Shown: positions 24,759 to 37,645, counted from the stretch's first letter. The stretch is 64,000 bases of DNA from Rhododendron vialii (GCF_030253575.1 NC_080559.1:35129001-35193000); one strand, 5' to 3'. Notes: a model not told the origin generated them from the sequence alone. Numbers and translations: made by a program.

Positions 24759-25048
24759 CTGAATCGATTCTTCGTCGGAGACAGCTTCGAGAGAGTCATC
24801 TATTGGAGCCATAGGTTGTGGCGGTTCCTCCTGCTGTTGATTTTGTTCGGGGTCATGATCATCATCGCCGCCGTTGAAGTCGCTTTCGCTGGCTGTTTCG
24901 AAGCCGTCATCGGCATCTACGGCGCCCGATTTGGCGCTGTGGCTCGGCTCTGCCTCAACTGATGTTGTTTTCGCTGAGGGTTTTGATTTAGGTTCCCGCG
25001 TGACATTGACCCGGCCTTTTTCTTCTTCTTCCCTCGGTTCGATTACCA

Positions 25049-25052
<4 letters not shown>
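19490..25052 (-). CDS. TPR1: TTC1/TPR1-type tetratricopeptide co-chaperone
   Basis: Clamp-type TPR proteins bind the C-terminal EEVD of Hsp70/Hsp90. Five exons in transcription order: 24759-25052, 21145-21324, 20109-20235, 19807-19920, 19490-19605. All are GT-AG and in phase; 831 nt, 276 residues, matching the Arabidopsis TPR1 length as I recall it. The first ~98 residues are acidic and low complexity (FETASESDFNGGDDDHDPEQ). Three TPR units follow. The carboxylate-clamp pattern is visible: K108/N112 in KVKGN, N150 in HANRALCYLKL, K180/R184 in KALLRR. The C-terminus is LGRFGMSIDNFKAVQDPNTG then SYSISFQK. I chose the ATG directly after the (GA)n tract because the in-frame upstream ATG would translate the microsatellite as an Arg-Glu repeat. 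Intron 1 (21325-24758) carries several insertions. Looks intact. Confidence 0.95.
22341..22636. mobile_element. MITE with GCATCTCC ends in TPR1 intron 1
   Basis: The end AGCATCTCCAGCCC at 22342 is matched by the inverted CCGGAGATGCT near 22624. The interior repeats ACTCAAA(A)TTTGAG words. This GAGCATCTCC end type is common among short plant DNA elements; flanks TAA/TTA would suit a PIF/Harbinger-like origin but the duplication is not exact. Confidence 0.55.
22690..23990. other. stretch resembling plant mitochondrial DNA (possible NUMT)
   Basis: Within AT-rich TPR1 intron 1 this block is distinctly more GC-balanced, with the texture of plant mitochondrial intergenic DNA (for example GAGCCAACGAGTTCAGCCG, CGAACAACCGTAGGGGCTTC and TTCGAGGAACAGGAGTGG). 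I recognise no mitochondrial gene in it. The call rests on base composition and familiarity of these phrases, so it needs an alignment to confirm. Borders are approximate. Confidence 0.45.
24012..24168. mobile_element. small MITE in TPR1 intron 1
   Basis: The arm CCTTGTTCATTTCGAGTTTTGGGATTTTGG-like left end (24017-24046) pairs with the right end AAATCCAAATACCAAAACGAAC and AAGCCCC (to about 24164). About 150 bp, hairpin-forming, with a CT-rich loop and no coding capacity. Confidence 0.65.
24350..24545 (+). mobile_element. tRNA-derived SINE with 15-bp TSD
   Basis: The 5' part holds an A-box-like TGGCCAAGTGGT (24363) and a B-box-like GGTTTCATTCCC (24412), the Pol III promoter of tRNA-derived SINEs. 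The body ends GCAAGCTGGGCGGACATCCG, then GTTATCGGTATAAAAAA. It is bracketed by ACAGCATTTGAATCA (24335-24349) and ACAGCATTTGAACCA (24546-24560), a 15-bp target-site duplication with one mismatch. About 196 bp, full length by appearance, in TPR1 intron 1. Confidence 0.88.
24716..24756. repeat. (GA)n microsatellite just inside TPR1 intron 1
   Basis: About 19 GA units on the plus strand begin three bases past the exon 1 donor; in the transcript this is (CU)n. See the complementary tract at 25053-25091. Confidence 0.95.

Positions 25053-25091
<39 letters not shown>
25053..25091. repeat. (CT)n microsatellite abutting the TPR1 start codon
   Basis: About 19 CT units on the plus strand. In the TPR1 transcript this is (GA)n in the 5' UTR running directly into AUG. 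Confidence 0.95.
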
Positions 25092-25093
<2 letters not shown>

Positions 25094-25099
25094 GCAACT

Positions 25100-26872
25100 C
25101 AGTGAGTTGGGTTTCTGATGTTCCGCTTTTGCACGAGTTGAAAGGAATGGGAAGAAGACGGTGGGTATTTCTTGCGGTTCGAGAAAACTCTCTCCAGAGA
25201 ACCTTTTTTTTTTTTTTAATTGCTCCAAATTTTTTTTTTTAATTGCTCCAAGCCTCCAAACGTCGTCGTGCTACTGCTGTCTGTTGGTGACTGTTCTGTT
25301 GCGAAAAGTCTAGGTATTTTCTCGACTTATTAGGCAGTCCTTTTTAAAGAAAAGCCTAAATAATTAAAAGCTGGAAAGCTAATAAAAATAGTAATACTTA
25401 CCGTCGAGCTGTTGGAGCTTATTTTTTACAAAATCCCATCAAATTTTACTCTAAAGTTTACGGGCATTTTTTTGTGTTTTTTTGGGATTCGGAATGGGCC
25501 CCACAAAAAAAAATGTAGTGGTTTGGTATAGTCTACCTAGACTTATTGCAATCGAAGCTACAAAATGCTAATTTATTACTCCCTCCGTTTTTAAATAAAT
25601 GTCCGGCTCGCAAACTTAGACCTTTAAAAACATACAATTTTTCGTCAAAAATTGAAACTTTTTTTACAATTTGAAAAAACTCGTTAATATCTATTGATTT
25701 GTGGAAAAAAAATTACAATTTTAATCGAAACAAATGCATCTTTTTAGAGGCCTAGATTTACGGTCCAGACATTTATTTGGGAACGAGGGAGTGGTATTTT
25801 GTATGTTTGGAAAATACAGTAGGTTGTTAATTTGATGGGTCATTTAGGCACTTAAATTAACCGGGCATTTACACTGAGGCACATAAATTCACCTATATTT
25901 TGTTTGTTATTTTGTTATTATATTTGTTCACCAAATGTTCAGGTTAGTTTGCACACACCTCAACTAATCCCGGAGTCCTGGAGTTATTTTCTTAATGTGA
26001 CCCTTCCCGGCATTCCTGAAAGCCTGAAACTTCAGCTCAGTTTAGAACTTATGAAAAGGAAAGGACATGAGTAGCACATTTGAACTCAACAAACACCCAC
26101 ACACAATTTCTTTCTTTTAATTCATACCTATGAAGCCTACATTTATTATTCTCAGTTTTTAACCATCAGTTCGTCTATATGATAAACGATTGCCTCAATA
26201 TTTGCCCATAACATCTCAAATTCCAATGGCATTTCGGCTCAAGTTCAGTTCGAAGAATAAAACTGTAGCTGAACCGATTCAACAACATGCTTGCTTCATA
26301 GAATCCTGGTAGTGAAAATTACAAGCAACAGTTGTCTAACGGACTCCATTGTTTCTCTCTCTCAGCACATAAATCAATCTCACCAAACAGAATCAATAAC
26401 AAAATGCACCCATCCACCTTTGCAAAATGGCAATTGGTCAGAAAATAATCAATTTTCTTGGAAATTCGAAAGCATTTCCCCCAAACACAAACACTAAATT
26501 TAAACGCAATCCCACATGGAAATTTAACCCAATTGTGGAACTCAAAAAATGGCATCATACGTTGAAGACTAATGACCACGTATGCAAAAAGGAAATGTCA
26601 ACAATTTAATCATTATTTGGCCTTTTGCTTTGACAGCATGTTTGTATTTCAAGAAAGTTCGCATATACGAGTAAAAGATTTATGTACATGAAGAAAACAT
26701 GAATATCAATTTTCATACACTTACACTGTAGTCATCACTTTTTATTTGGCCTTGGTTAGCCCTATTTCATTCACTATAACCCAAAAGAATGAGAAATGAT
26801 ATCGACTAACAGCATCCAACTGTTCTTCGTCAAATAATTGTCATTGTCAACCATAAGGTCGAATTATAATAG
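25100..26872. other. intergenic, TPR1 to nucleotidase gene
   Basis: AT-rich spacer containing a Stowaway-like MITE (25579-25791). No coding frame beyond short chance ones. No other structure seen. Confidence 0.6.
25579..25791. mobile_element. Stowaway-like (Tc1/mariner) MITE
   Basis: The left end CTCCCTCCGTTTTTAAATAA is the classic Stowaway terminal motif; the right end GGGAACGAGGGAG is its inverted partner. The left end is preceded by TA, as expected for a TA duplication, but the right flank reads TG. Length 213 bp, no coding capacity, interior pairing between both halves. Confidence 0.85.
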
Positions 26873-28216
26873 CTATTCAGTCTTGAACAAGCTTGATGAA
26901 ACCTGAAATGCAACAAAGAACAAAGTTCATCGGAGGAGCTGCATATCGAAGGGGAAAAAAGGTGATAAAAATGTCATAACCGGTCATAGACTCCCTACAC
27001 AGTATAGATAACAAAGGAGATAATCTAATAGGTGCAAAACAAACTTGATTGAGTATTCTCCTGACTACATCAGTACTGACATCAGCCACAATTTCTTTGT
27101 ACAGCATACCATCATCAGACCTTAGAATCATAATACATCTCAACATCTGCCCAATAAGTAACGGACACACAGAATACAGCAATGGCTTACTTTGATTTGT
27201 CTCCCGAAGTACCCAATCATTTTTTATTAGTTTGGCTAGTAAGTCAAATTGTGAACCAACAAGCACCATAGCTTTTATCAAGAGTTTTGTCCAATTCCAG
27301 AGTACACAATCTACATTAAACATTCAAATCCAAACGCCCCTTTTTAGGTGCAACAAGAACATCATATACCATAACTTGTAATTTGGAAGAGGAGGACAGA
27401 CGGAGTCCAACCAAGTAAGCCAAGTAAAAGGATTAAGCATAAAAGAACGCACAAGTTTCAACTGTCTATAGGTTTATATCAATTGGTTAAGGAGAGGAAA
27501 AGAGATAAAAGAAAAGACTTTTCTTTCCAACTAGAACAAACGTACCTTGACATGATGCGGCATAATCTTTATATCAAATGGTACATGAAGCCATGCCTCA
27601 GAAGGATAAAATAGAAAATTCTCCGGCTTACTGGTATACACATCAGCATATCGATGGATGTTATAAGCAAAAGCAGATTCTTGACCTGTGTCAGTGAGGA
27701 AAGTGGCTCCAAAAGATCTATTAAACATGTTTTTCATTGCACAACGTGCTTTTTGCCTCTCATCATTTAGGTCCCACAAAAGAGACCGGAAAGCTTCACG
27801 TCTCTGACTATTAGCTACAGTTGCATGCAATTTACCAAGAAGCTCTTGTATTATATGGAATTTCGCCTGTGTCCACAAAGAAATAAAGAACTCAAACAAG
27901 GGTGATTTGATAAATCCAAAATAAAAACAGAATGAAGACAAACTCAAACTTCTATTTAACCGAAACCGAAACAATAGGTGACCAATACATAAGAAATTTC
28001 AATTTGAAACTATCCATTTGCAACAGGCAAGCCAAATTAAAGACAACAGTCAGAATTTTCCAACTCTCTCACTCTCTCTGCCAAACTAATATCAGCAAAT
28101 CATGGCTATATGATATCTAACTTGGGTTGATTTATACAAAGGAATTTACAAATCTAGTTAAACCAGAAGTACCAAAACGATGTATCTATCACATGCATCT
28201 CGGCACTGGCAAGTGC

Positions 28217-28264
<48 letters not shown>

Positions 28265-31200
28265 TGAGGAGGATTCTGGTAAAGTTAAGTTCGTTCTTAA
28301 TAATAGACAACTAAATAGCATAACAAATGCATTCTGCAATCTTTGGAAGACAAAAGGAGAAATCTTCAGAGCAACACTCATTACTACGCTTTAACGATAC
28401 TGCCAAAAAAAAGCTCAGTACGGTTTTCATTAAATGCATTCTACCATCTCCGAAAGACCAAAGAAGAAATTGTAAGAGCACCACTCACTAAGCTAACCAT
28501 CCTTGCCAAAATAAAGCTCAAGAAGGTTTTAACTACGATTTGCAGGACCATACCTGTTCAAAACGATAACTATCCTCGTTCTGAATGCGTATCTCATTCT
28601 GCATAATCACCAAGATGAACATGAACCTTCAGTCTTCAAATATGATTAGTTGGAACACAATGACAGAACTCTACCAATAAAGATGTTACAAGGTTCATAT
28701 ACCACACATGTTACGTAGTTTGATAAATATTATAGCTATACAATAGAAATGAGGATATTCAGTATTAGATTCAGCAATTGGGGGCATCTAGTATACTGGA
28801 AGAAAACATTACAAGAATCTAAGTTCCAAAAACACCGTTGATCAACTCATTTGGTATTTGATAGTGTACAATGACAAGTCTCCAAGTTCCGCAAACAAAA
28901 GCTATGAAATGATTTTTTGAGAAGTATTGGCAGGCAATACAAAAACAAATGAAATTGATAGGATTGAGCTTACTTCCAACTCATGGATTATGGCAGCCGT
29001 GCGCCACCCAGCTTTTGAAGGTCCTCGCAAGTCACTAAACAGGTGATCCCCAAAGTATATGACCTAAATTATTGTTTAGGAAGAAAAGAAACATTACAAG
29101 TGATAAGGAAACAAGAGATTAATTCAGATATATGTATGCAAAAGTGGTCAAAATCTTTCAATTATCCTTTTCCCAACAAAGATGCAAAAGGTAATTACCT
29201 CGGGACCATTCCACTTTGTAATTTGGAGGAAGGACTTGAGGCATCCATGGTAGTATACCTTATTTGGAAGAAATGTGTCCACTTTTGAGAAAGTCAAGGT
29301 ATCTTTCTCAATGTCATAACAACTAAATGAAGTTGCAAGACAAACAAGGGAAAAGACCAAAAAATCATACATTAGTTCAGCACAAAGTGGTTTGCCCAAT
29401 AGAGAGTTCAGGAATAAATAAATAAATAAATAACGATACAGAAGAAAGAAAATTGAACTAAATAGATGAAATTGTGAGTACTCAATAAGTAGTTTGCAAC
29501 TCCAATCAAGTTTGTTTGCATGAGTCAGAAACGTAAGGCAAGACCTACACTTCTCCCATCACCAGTTCCCCTCCCCCTCTGCTGCAAGCATCCTTCTCCT
29601 AATACTAATTTTGTTTCCCCTTTCTTCCTCTTCTTGTTTACATGAGGGTAAATATTGTTCTATGCTACACAAACCTCTCTAGTCATTGGACACAAGACAC
29701 TTGGGAAAGGTTGAGGAATAAAGACGAAGAAATTTCCATGAAGGAACTGTGTACCCTACAGATCAGGGCACCCCTAGCCACTATCTGCCGCATCTTTGAC
29801 ATGTCGAGCACTTTCCTGACACCACTTGTGATATGCTTGCCCACCAGTTAACAGGGGCACTGCCAGACACTCATGAAAATAGGATGAACACATGCCGAAG
29901 AGCACAACCACTTTTAACAAGTTTGACATAGTAACAAATGTTTAATTTTCAGAAACCTCAGCATACATACTTCTGTTCTTGGCAAATGACAGGAAACCTA
30001 TGGAAAGGGCACAAGCCCCATGTAGTGGCAAGTACACAAACCATTTAAAATACATAACCACAAAAGCAAAAATTAGATCAGAGAAGGTTAAGGACTACGC
30101 AAGTGTAGGAAACAAGACATGCAACAAAAGAGCTAGAGCACCTAGAGTTGAAGAAAATACCGGAACAGATGCTCAGATGTGTAAAATTCTGGTTTATTTG
30201 CTTGAGCAATCACGACATCAAAAAGCTCCCTCCAGGAGTCTCTGTGACCCAAAGAATCCTAAAACAAATACAAAAATGAAACTAAAGAACTTAATTTCAG
30301 AGCAGATCAGCAGCAGACATTCATAAAAGGAAAGATGTACCAAAAGCCGGAATTTACCAAACAAATGCCGAAAAAATGAAGGACAAGAAAAAGAAAAAGA
30401 TATGGGTCTAGAAGGCTAAAGTAGTAATGGATAAAATATGTTTTGCACGTCTGCACCTCACCTCAAATTCTACTTGGTCCTTGTACTGCCAATTATGAGT
30501 CACACCTCAGTAATTCCAGTCAAATCTTAATGTCAAACCCCTTTTACCTTCTATTAAGAAAATAAAATGGAAATTGACCATGTAACAGCCACGTCTTTTG
30601 AGAAACTTGGAGGGTAGCACCAAATATGGTCATCTAACGGCCACATCTTGTTCCTTCAACTTTAGCAACAACCATTGACAGAGGGTTTGCATGGCAACGT
30701 GACCAGAAATTTGACTCACAAATTGGCATCGCAGTAACCGAAGTCAGATTAGAGATTTCGGAAAGGGGAAGCAAAGACTATACTAACATCTACATAGTTC
30801 ACCCTTTAAATGGTTCAACCCAAAAAGCACTTAAATCCATAGAAAACGGGAGAATAGCATGTCAGTCATCTAAACATCTTGTGGTTCAATAGAAAAACAA
30901 TATAGGAAAGACTCATTGCCAGTCACGCATAATTAACTTACACCTAGCATAGAAGGAAAGCAAATCAGGTATTCAGAAAGTTATAAATGTTACAAATGTG
31001 CAGATAACCAGAGAACATTGGAGTACCAAAGCCAGAAAATTTGGACTCTAAGTTTAATCTGCATTGATCTGATTAACTTTTGTATGTTCAGCTAAACAAT
31101 AGAAAAGTTTGTGAATACCATTTGTATATATGGTTCTGGCCCAATACATTTCTTACATGGTTTATGATTTGCATTTAATGCAACACAAGGCAAATATAAG

Positions 31201-33805
31201 CAAATATCAGAAAAGAAAAATACTGAAGATTTAGGAACACTTCAACAAGCAAGTTTCTCTATATCATTTCAGTTTTGTGCATATGGTTTGCATTAATGTA
31301 AGTTATGTAACACAAGACAAGAAGAGGCAAAGATCATAAGAAAAGTGTTGAGAATTTATGTGCATTTCAGAACTACAAAACAAGCATTATGACAATACTT
31401 CAGGCTACCTCAGTAAGAGAGATCAAAAAGTGCAAATCGAAATGCAAAACAAATATCCAGAAGCTCTAGCAAAACATGTAGAAGAATGCAAATATTGAAT
31501 CACCTCTAGCATAAACTGCATCCCGCCATCCACAAAATGATATGGAGAGTTTGTCAACAAGAAAAGTTTCTTCCCCTTTTGCCTCAGCATCCTGAGAAAG
31601 TGTAACAGCTGATTCTGCAATTTCAGCCATACAAGAACAAATGAAGTCTCAAAATATATTAGATTCAAAATGACCAAGTATCCCCCAATGGCTTTTGTAC
31701 CCTTTTACGAGGAGCAACTAATCCAAGAGTGAGTTAAAAACAGGATATCTCATCAATAAGCAAATTGTACAATTGAACAATCAGATACCATCACAACACA
31801 CATTTTTAACTAGGTATCTTTGCGGATCAGAAAGAATTCCATTGTGAGCCAAGCCACTTCTGTGAACATGCTGAATTGCACGATTTACATCTTCATACAC
31901 ATGGGATGCGTCGAACTCCAGCTTAGCATCAACAAAATGTTGCACAATATCAGCAAGAAGGCAGGCCTGCATAAGAAAAAGATAAATCACTGTTTACGGG
32001 AAGAAGATAAACTACCTCGCAGCTGGCACATTTAACAGACAAAGAAATAAACAAATTAAGATTCCATCAAAAGACAACCACAAATGTAACTCCCATTTAC
32101 CAGAATCCTTACTGCATCTATAAAGATGCACCATATATAAAAGACAAAGAACAGAAATAAAGCTTTAACAAAAGCAATCAGAAAGTTGTCCATTTTTGTG
32201 TTGCACCTTTCGGATTGTTGAACATTCACATGATAGCGGATATTGAGAACTAATTGAACAATCACATGATAAAGGATATTGAGAACTAAGTTTTTCAAAA
32301 AGAAATTTGTGATTGAACATGAAAGTAGTTATCCACATTAAGATAGGATACAAAGAAAGACAAAAAGAACCAAAAAACACTGATAAGAGAGATTTATGCA
32401 ACAATAAATCATCAAACCTCACTAAAGCAGAAGAAATCCATCAAACTGACGAGCCCACGTGCTTGATCACGACCAATATGTCTTGTCCCATATATCTGTT
32501 CTATTTCCTTCCTGGTAAGCTATAAAAGCATATGGTTAAAGTCTCAGACTCTCAAACCAGTAAAAAAAATAGCTTTGTTCAATAAATAGCTCAACCATGG
32601 ACATCTATAAGATAATACTGAATAAAATTTGATAATGTGCAGAGTAACCTAATAAGCTAAGCAGCATTGAACTATCACATTGAACAATAATTCAAACCCT
32701 TTATTTCTAATTCACATCAGCCTGAACGAAGCCGAATATTTTCAAATTACGTATTGTAAGCAATGCATATGACCCTGACTTCCTTGTTCAAGTTCCCTCC
32801 ATTCATAATAAAAGTTTTGCCAACTAATCAATGTATACCAAGAAAGAATCAGAGAAAAAGAAGAGTAGAAGACAACTATGACAGGACGGTTCATTGAAAA
32901 GTACCTTGCGACGACCAAAGTAGCATCCATCTGGCTCAATTGAACCAAAGAAATCCAACTTCAAAAGACAACCTTTTAGCTTGTCATAGTTCAAACCTCT
33001 AATCGGAAAGGTGGGATCGTACTTGAATTCCAAGCAACTATCTGGATACCTAAGCTGATAATACCCCAACATAGACCACCGAGATTAAAACGGTGCCTGA
33101 GTACTCAACACTAAGCCCCATAGAAGCTAAAGCCACGATATAATAGCATCAAGTAACTACAGACCTCATTAACCAAATGTTCTTTCGCTAGTTCGTATAT
33201 CAAAGTCTGTAAGTTGGAAGAGTAATGCGCCAATGTATAGTCATAGTCAAAGCCATAAACCTGAATATCCTCCAATTTCAGGTTCTTATTCACATATATT
33301 CCTGAGTCAACACAAATGAGCCAATCAATTGGCATATGCTTAAAATGTAGTAAGCCCACAAAGTAAAGCTGTTTTGGGGATGTCTAAGTAACCCAAACAA
33401 TATCGAAATTGTGGTAGAGCCTCTTCTTTTTCAGACGTTAACTTTTAGGCTCTCTTACCAGAAAGCCCAAAACCTGACTTCCCAAACACAGCATAAACAA
33501 TTATTCACGTGAATTAAAAAATAAACCCTAATACCTTTGGGATGCATTTTAGGCGTTTCCTTCACAGCTTCTGGAATCTTGAAAAAACTCTGTTTAGCAG
33601 CATCGAATTGAGCCCGAATCTTGGCTATATCGTCTTCGGCAAGCTGATCATCTTCTTCCAATTTGAGTATCCTTTCCTCAGGTGATAGGCTCACACTGTA
33701 GCCACGAAAGCCTCCTCCTAACCCTGAATTCGAAGCAAGTCTCACAATGTCAACAAATTCCCTCGCATTCTTTTCGGATATACAAAGGAAATAACAAAAG
33801 AAAGA

Positions 33806-33847
<42 letters not shown>

Positions 33848-34065
33848 CGGGAGGGAGGGAGGAGGGACAGAAGGACCTTCGCAAGCACCAGAGGCAGACA
33901 AGTTCTTCCCCTGCTACAAAACACAAACCATATCAACTCCAACATAGGCACAGGCATACATGTATCGTGTAAGCTACACATAAAGGTGCGTATGCGTTTA
34001 GAGAGAGAGAGAGAGTATACGAGAAGGAGAGAGCGGAGGGGAAGAAGCCGGCGAAGGGAGGCCAT
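26873..34065 (-). CDS. NT5DC-type HAD 5'-nucleotidase domain protein
   Basis: HAD-superfamily (subfamily IG) cytosolic-nucleotidase-like protein, similar to Arabidopsis AT2G23890 as I recall it; substrate unknown. Certain exons in transcription order: 33535-33769, 33165-33301, 32905-33054, 32418-32519, 31802-31966, 31504-31614, 30161-30258, 29199-29322, 28974-29063, 28554-28598, 27546-27866, 26873-26902. All are GT-AG and in phase; 1608 nt including the stop. HAD motif I is GFDYDYTLAHY (exon at 33165), motif II FLLTNSPY, motif IV IYFGDHLFSDLRG; KLDFFGSIEPDGCYFGRRK and FNRSFGATFLTDTGQESAF are family strings. The 5' end is less sure: ATG at 34063-34065 (MASLRRLLPLRSLLL, organelle-targeting in style, first exon perhaps to 34021) and a short exon near 33877-33913 do not give an unambiguous phase into the 33769 acceptor. 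An in-frame ATG also lies at 34081. Confidence 0.92.
28222..28261. repeat. (GA)n microsatellite in nucleotidase intron
   Basis: About 20 GA units in the intron between the exons at 27546-27866 and 28554-28598. Confidence 0.95.
33810..33843. repeat. (GA)n microsatellite in an early nucleotidase intron
   Basis: About 17 GA units; in the transcript a (CU)n run followed by more pyrimidines before the acceptor at 33770, so it may serve as an extended polypyrimidine tract in a short intron of roughly 100 bases. Confidence 0.9.
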
Positions 34066-34160
34066 GGGAGATGGAGGGAGCATTTTTTGTTCGTTGAATT
34101 GAACTTGGTTGTTAGGGTTTATACGTCATGCGATCTTGTGGCATTGACCACGAGGAAAGT

Positions 34161-34170
34161 CTATAAATAG
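34161..34170 (-). promoter_or_regulatory. TATA-box candidate of the nucleotidase gene
   Basis: CTATTTATAG on the minus strand lies about 95 bases upstream of the ATG at 34065, a usual distance for a plant TATA box with a short leader. No other gene starts nearby. Confidence 0.5.
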
Positions 34171-35793
34171 TAGCCGCCAATTTGAACCGCAAAACGACTG
34201 TTAGGTGGGGCCGCTCTCGTTTATCGCGCCGAAACGAGGCCGAGGAATTGAGCGGGCCCTACTCAATTTTTAAAGAGGAAAATAATGGCCAATAATGTGT
34301 TTTGATAATTAATATCCGTTAAGAACATTTTCAGCATTAACAAATGTTCTCGTTATGTCTTGACGGGTATTAATTATCAAAATACGTTATGAGTCGTCAT
34401 TTTTCTATTTTTAAGAGGGCTGGTGGGTCGGTCAATGGGATGGACCAGGCTTCAACATCTTGGGCCAAATCTAGTCCAACTTCTATTCAGACTTGCCCGT
34501 GATTATGGGCTTCGGCTAAACACCCTCAAGGCTTGGACTGTGTCGGAGAGATGATTAGTTATATTTTCAAGAAGAGGAATGTGGGTGACTATAATTATGA
34601 CGGTGGATAACATTTCCATAACTAATACTAACATTTTTTTGTAAATTGGTGCCGAAAATACAAGGGGGGACTAATTATGGACGAGGCGAGGGGAGGGGTA
34701 AAATTTATCTTGGGCGAAAGGAAATCATTTTGCCTCCTGAGTTGTCATATCCGAGGCTCTGGTATATCTGAAGATCCCTTTCACCCCAAACAAAACAAAA
34801 AAAAAAAACACTTATTGTGTTGGTCCTACATGTGTACTCCTCTACCATATTTTAAGTCCTTCTGGATATCCAATTGTTGAAAAAAATTCATTACTACACT
34901 TCAAACTAGTACAAAATTTTGAAATTGTCCTTCATTTTGAAGATAGAGAGCTAGTATTTGTCCATCGTATGAGAGCTAAGGACAAACAAATGTCTCTATC
35001 ACTACTTGAAGCAAAATCAACGCACATGTTTATCAATCAAAGAACAAAAGAATATGTCAAACCATTGTTTTCAAGAACCAAACAAATGCACAAGTTCGTC
35101 AAGCAAATAGCCAGCACATGGTAAGCATACCAAGTTATCAGCCATTCAAACTTTTTTTCTGCCAAGCACACTAGCTACATTTTTCTACTTTCTTTGGTAA
35201 TGGAACGTACCGGCCCATAGGACCACACCACTTATTAATCACGTACAAGTTTCAGTGATTCACATATGGATACAAGCCACGCACGTTTTATTTTATTTTG
35301 CAATCTTTTAAAGTTTGTAACATATGTTTGGAAAGTGTGTCCGGCAAAAATAACTTCAAGACAAAAATCTAATTGTTTATTAATGGGAAGCCCAACTAAA
35401 ACTAGTATGCTAGTCGATCGAAGTCGACTTCTCCCATTCTACTTTTGTTGTTTGTTTTGATAACTCGAAATGTACTCAGACCTGTTTATACGCACATCGA
35501 CTAATTCTTGAAAGACTAATCTCACTGTTTACTAGTGGAAAGCCCAACTAAATCCGGAACAAAGTATTGTATGAGCTGACTTTTCACGATAATTGATAGC
35601 ACAAGGAAAATTTCGAAATTAAATCTAACAAAGGAAAAAAGTCCTTGGTCGTGACCACCTTAACCCTTCGAATTCGATAACTCTCATTCTTACCTTAAAA
35701 CAAAACAAAAACAATGTAAAGGCTCTATATGGTTTGATAGAAGTTATCGTCGTGCAAAACAATGTCATGCTCAATGAGGGGGCATTCCATCAT

Positions 35794-36092
35794 TCTATGT
35801 AATGGATCATGGGCGTATATCTCCCTCCTCTCACAATGCACTGAGGAACAATTGTATTGTAAGATAAGAGAATATACACGCACTGCAGTGGGAGGCTACT
35901 GCATTATGAGAGGAGGTGGATATATACCCGTTACATGAAACACTTTCACCATGCTTGAAAAACCGTAAGTAAAGACAAAAAGGAAACCTCCGCAAGCTCG
36001 AGAGAAGGTGAATATATAACCATTATATGAAACACTTTCACCATGCTCGGAAAATCGTAAGTAAGACAAAAAGGAAACCTATGCGAGCTCGA
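35794..36092. repeat. inverted repeat overlapping a 92-bp tandem duplication
   Basis: GGCGTATATCTCCCTCCTCT and CACAATGC (35812-35839) pair with GCATTATGAGAGGAGG through TATATACCCG (35901-35930), giving a palindrome of about 145 bp. Its right arm is also the first half of a 92-bp direct tandem repeat (starts 35909 and 36001) sharing GAAACACTTTCACCATGCT and GACAAAAAGGAAACC. Confidence 0.75.
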
Positions 36093-37645
36093 GATGAATG
36101 AGAACTAAAATAAGTGAAACACGTCATATCAGACCTAACAATGCATTTGCACTGGCCACACCACAAAAGCAAAGCGAGCTTTAAAAAGTTATCCAAATCA
36201 CACACTACCCCGCTCAACGCTTTCACAGTCACCACTTTTTGTCCTCTAGCCCTCCATTTCATTATCTCTCGCTAAAAAAATACTATTGTACTATAAAATG
36301 TCCACTTAGATTAAACCATCTTAATCAACAGCCAATACCAAACCCAAATGCACATGGATTGTCGGTGGGTTCGAGAGACAACCCAGTCCAACTTAATAAA
36401 ATCTTGGTCGTAATTATTGATCAGTTGTCCAAATAGATCTCTTTCTCACGGATAATAATATAAAAATTGGATTAAAAAAGGTTACACGGATGTCTATTTG
36501 TGTACATATTTTGCTTTGGATTCTTTCTTTTTTGTTCACTCTGAATATTGTCTTGATCAACTTACGCACACTTCAAGCTATTCATCTTTTTGGTCCAATC
36601 AAATAGAGGATATCCATATCGAAATTGGCAGATAAATTCACAAAAAATTTATTTATTGCGACTTGAGCTTAAAAAGTTGTCAAGTTTCGAGCTACGCTTC
36701 TAGTTAGGATTCCTTCCCCTTTGATCAGTTCAAAGACCAGCATTTCCAATTATAAATAAAAATAAAGTAAAGTAAAAAAATCAATAATTGATGATACGGA
36801 CGTTGTAGGCTGACAATATCGAGAAAAATGCTCACCACCAACTATGATTAGTACAATAGCAGTACCATTGGACCCACCACGCAAAAAAAAAAAAAAAAAA
36901 CCAGAAAAGAAAAGGATGAGATTGAATGCCACCGGGATTGTCGGCAAAGAGGAAAGGGCCAATCTCGTGGAAGCAGTGATGCGTCCGAACTTTTACAGCT
37001 GGATCAAAATGGACCCGAATCCAATGGCTAGCGTACAATGTACAGTTATGCCTCTCACACATGGGTGGGACCAATTTCACCCCTATTTCATGCCCTCTTC
37101 TATACTTTTTACACGTCTCTCTCCCTCCCTCCATAAATACTCGGACCTGTCCCCTCGGATTATGAAGAAATTCCCTCTCAAAAAATGAAAAAAGAAAACA
37201 TAGAAGAGATTAAATATTTTCAAATGACAACAAAATTATCAACTATAGCACGAGAGAATCCAGAGATTAATTGGTGCCCGTCCCCTCCCTCCCACCATGC
37301 AATTAAATTGGATCCGCATGCTTAACATACCTCGCATATTTGTGTGGTTGTCCAAGAGTTTGGAGCACCTTTAAGATTTCTAAACACCAATTTTCTTTTA
37401 GCATTATAAATAGCGCAAAATTATTATCCTTAAGCATTATAAAATAATACGAAACAGTACGGATAGTGGGAGAAGTATCCCGTATCATGGGTTTTATGGT
37501 TGTTTGTAACTTGCGAATAACAAAAAATTCAATTTTCCTAATTGTGAAAGTGTTAGATTTTAATCTCGAGTAACACAAAAGGACTTGGGTGAAGAGTTGT
37601 TCGGCAATGTTGGGAGGAGATGATCACTTTTCTTGCATTGCCATT

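Noticed and set aside
24660-25097. Longer TPR1 start upstream of 25052 giving an Arg-Glu repeat N-terminus
   Set aside because: It would translate the (GA)n microsatellite; the ATG right after the tract gives a normal-length protein.
36844-37188. 114-codon plus-strand frame after a poly-A run, with a promoter-like motif near 37130
   Set aside because: Starts in a Lys run made by poly-A, no homology, and the promoter-like motif lies inside the frame.
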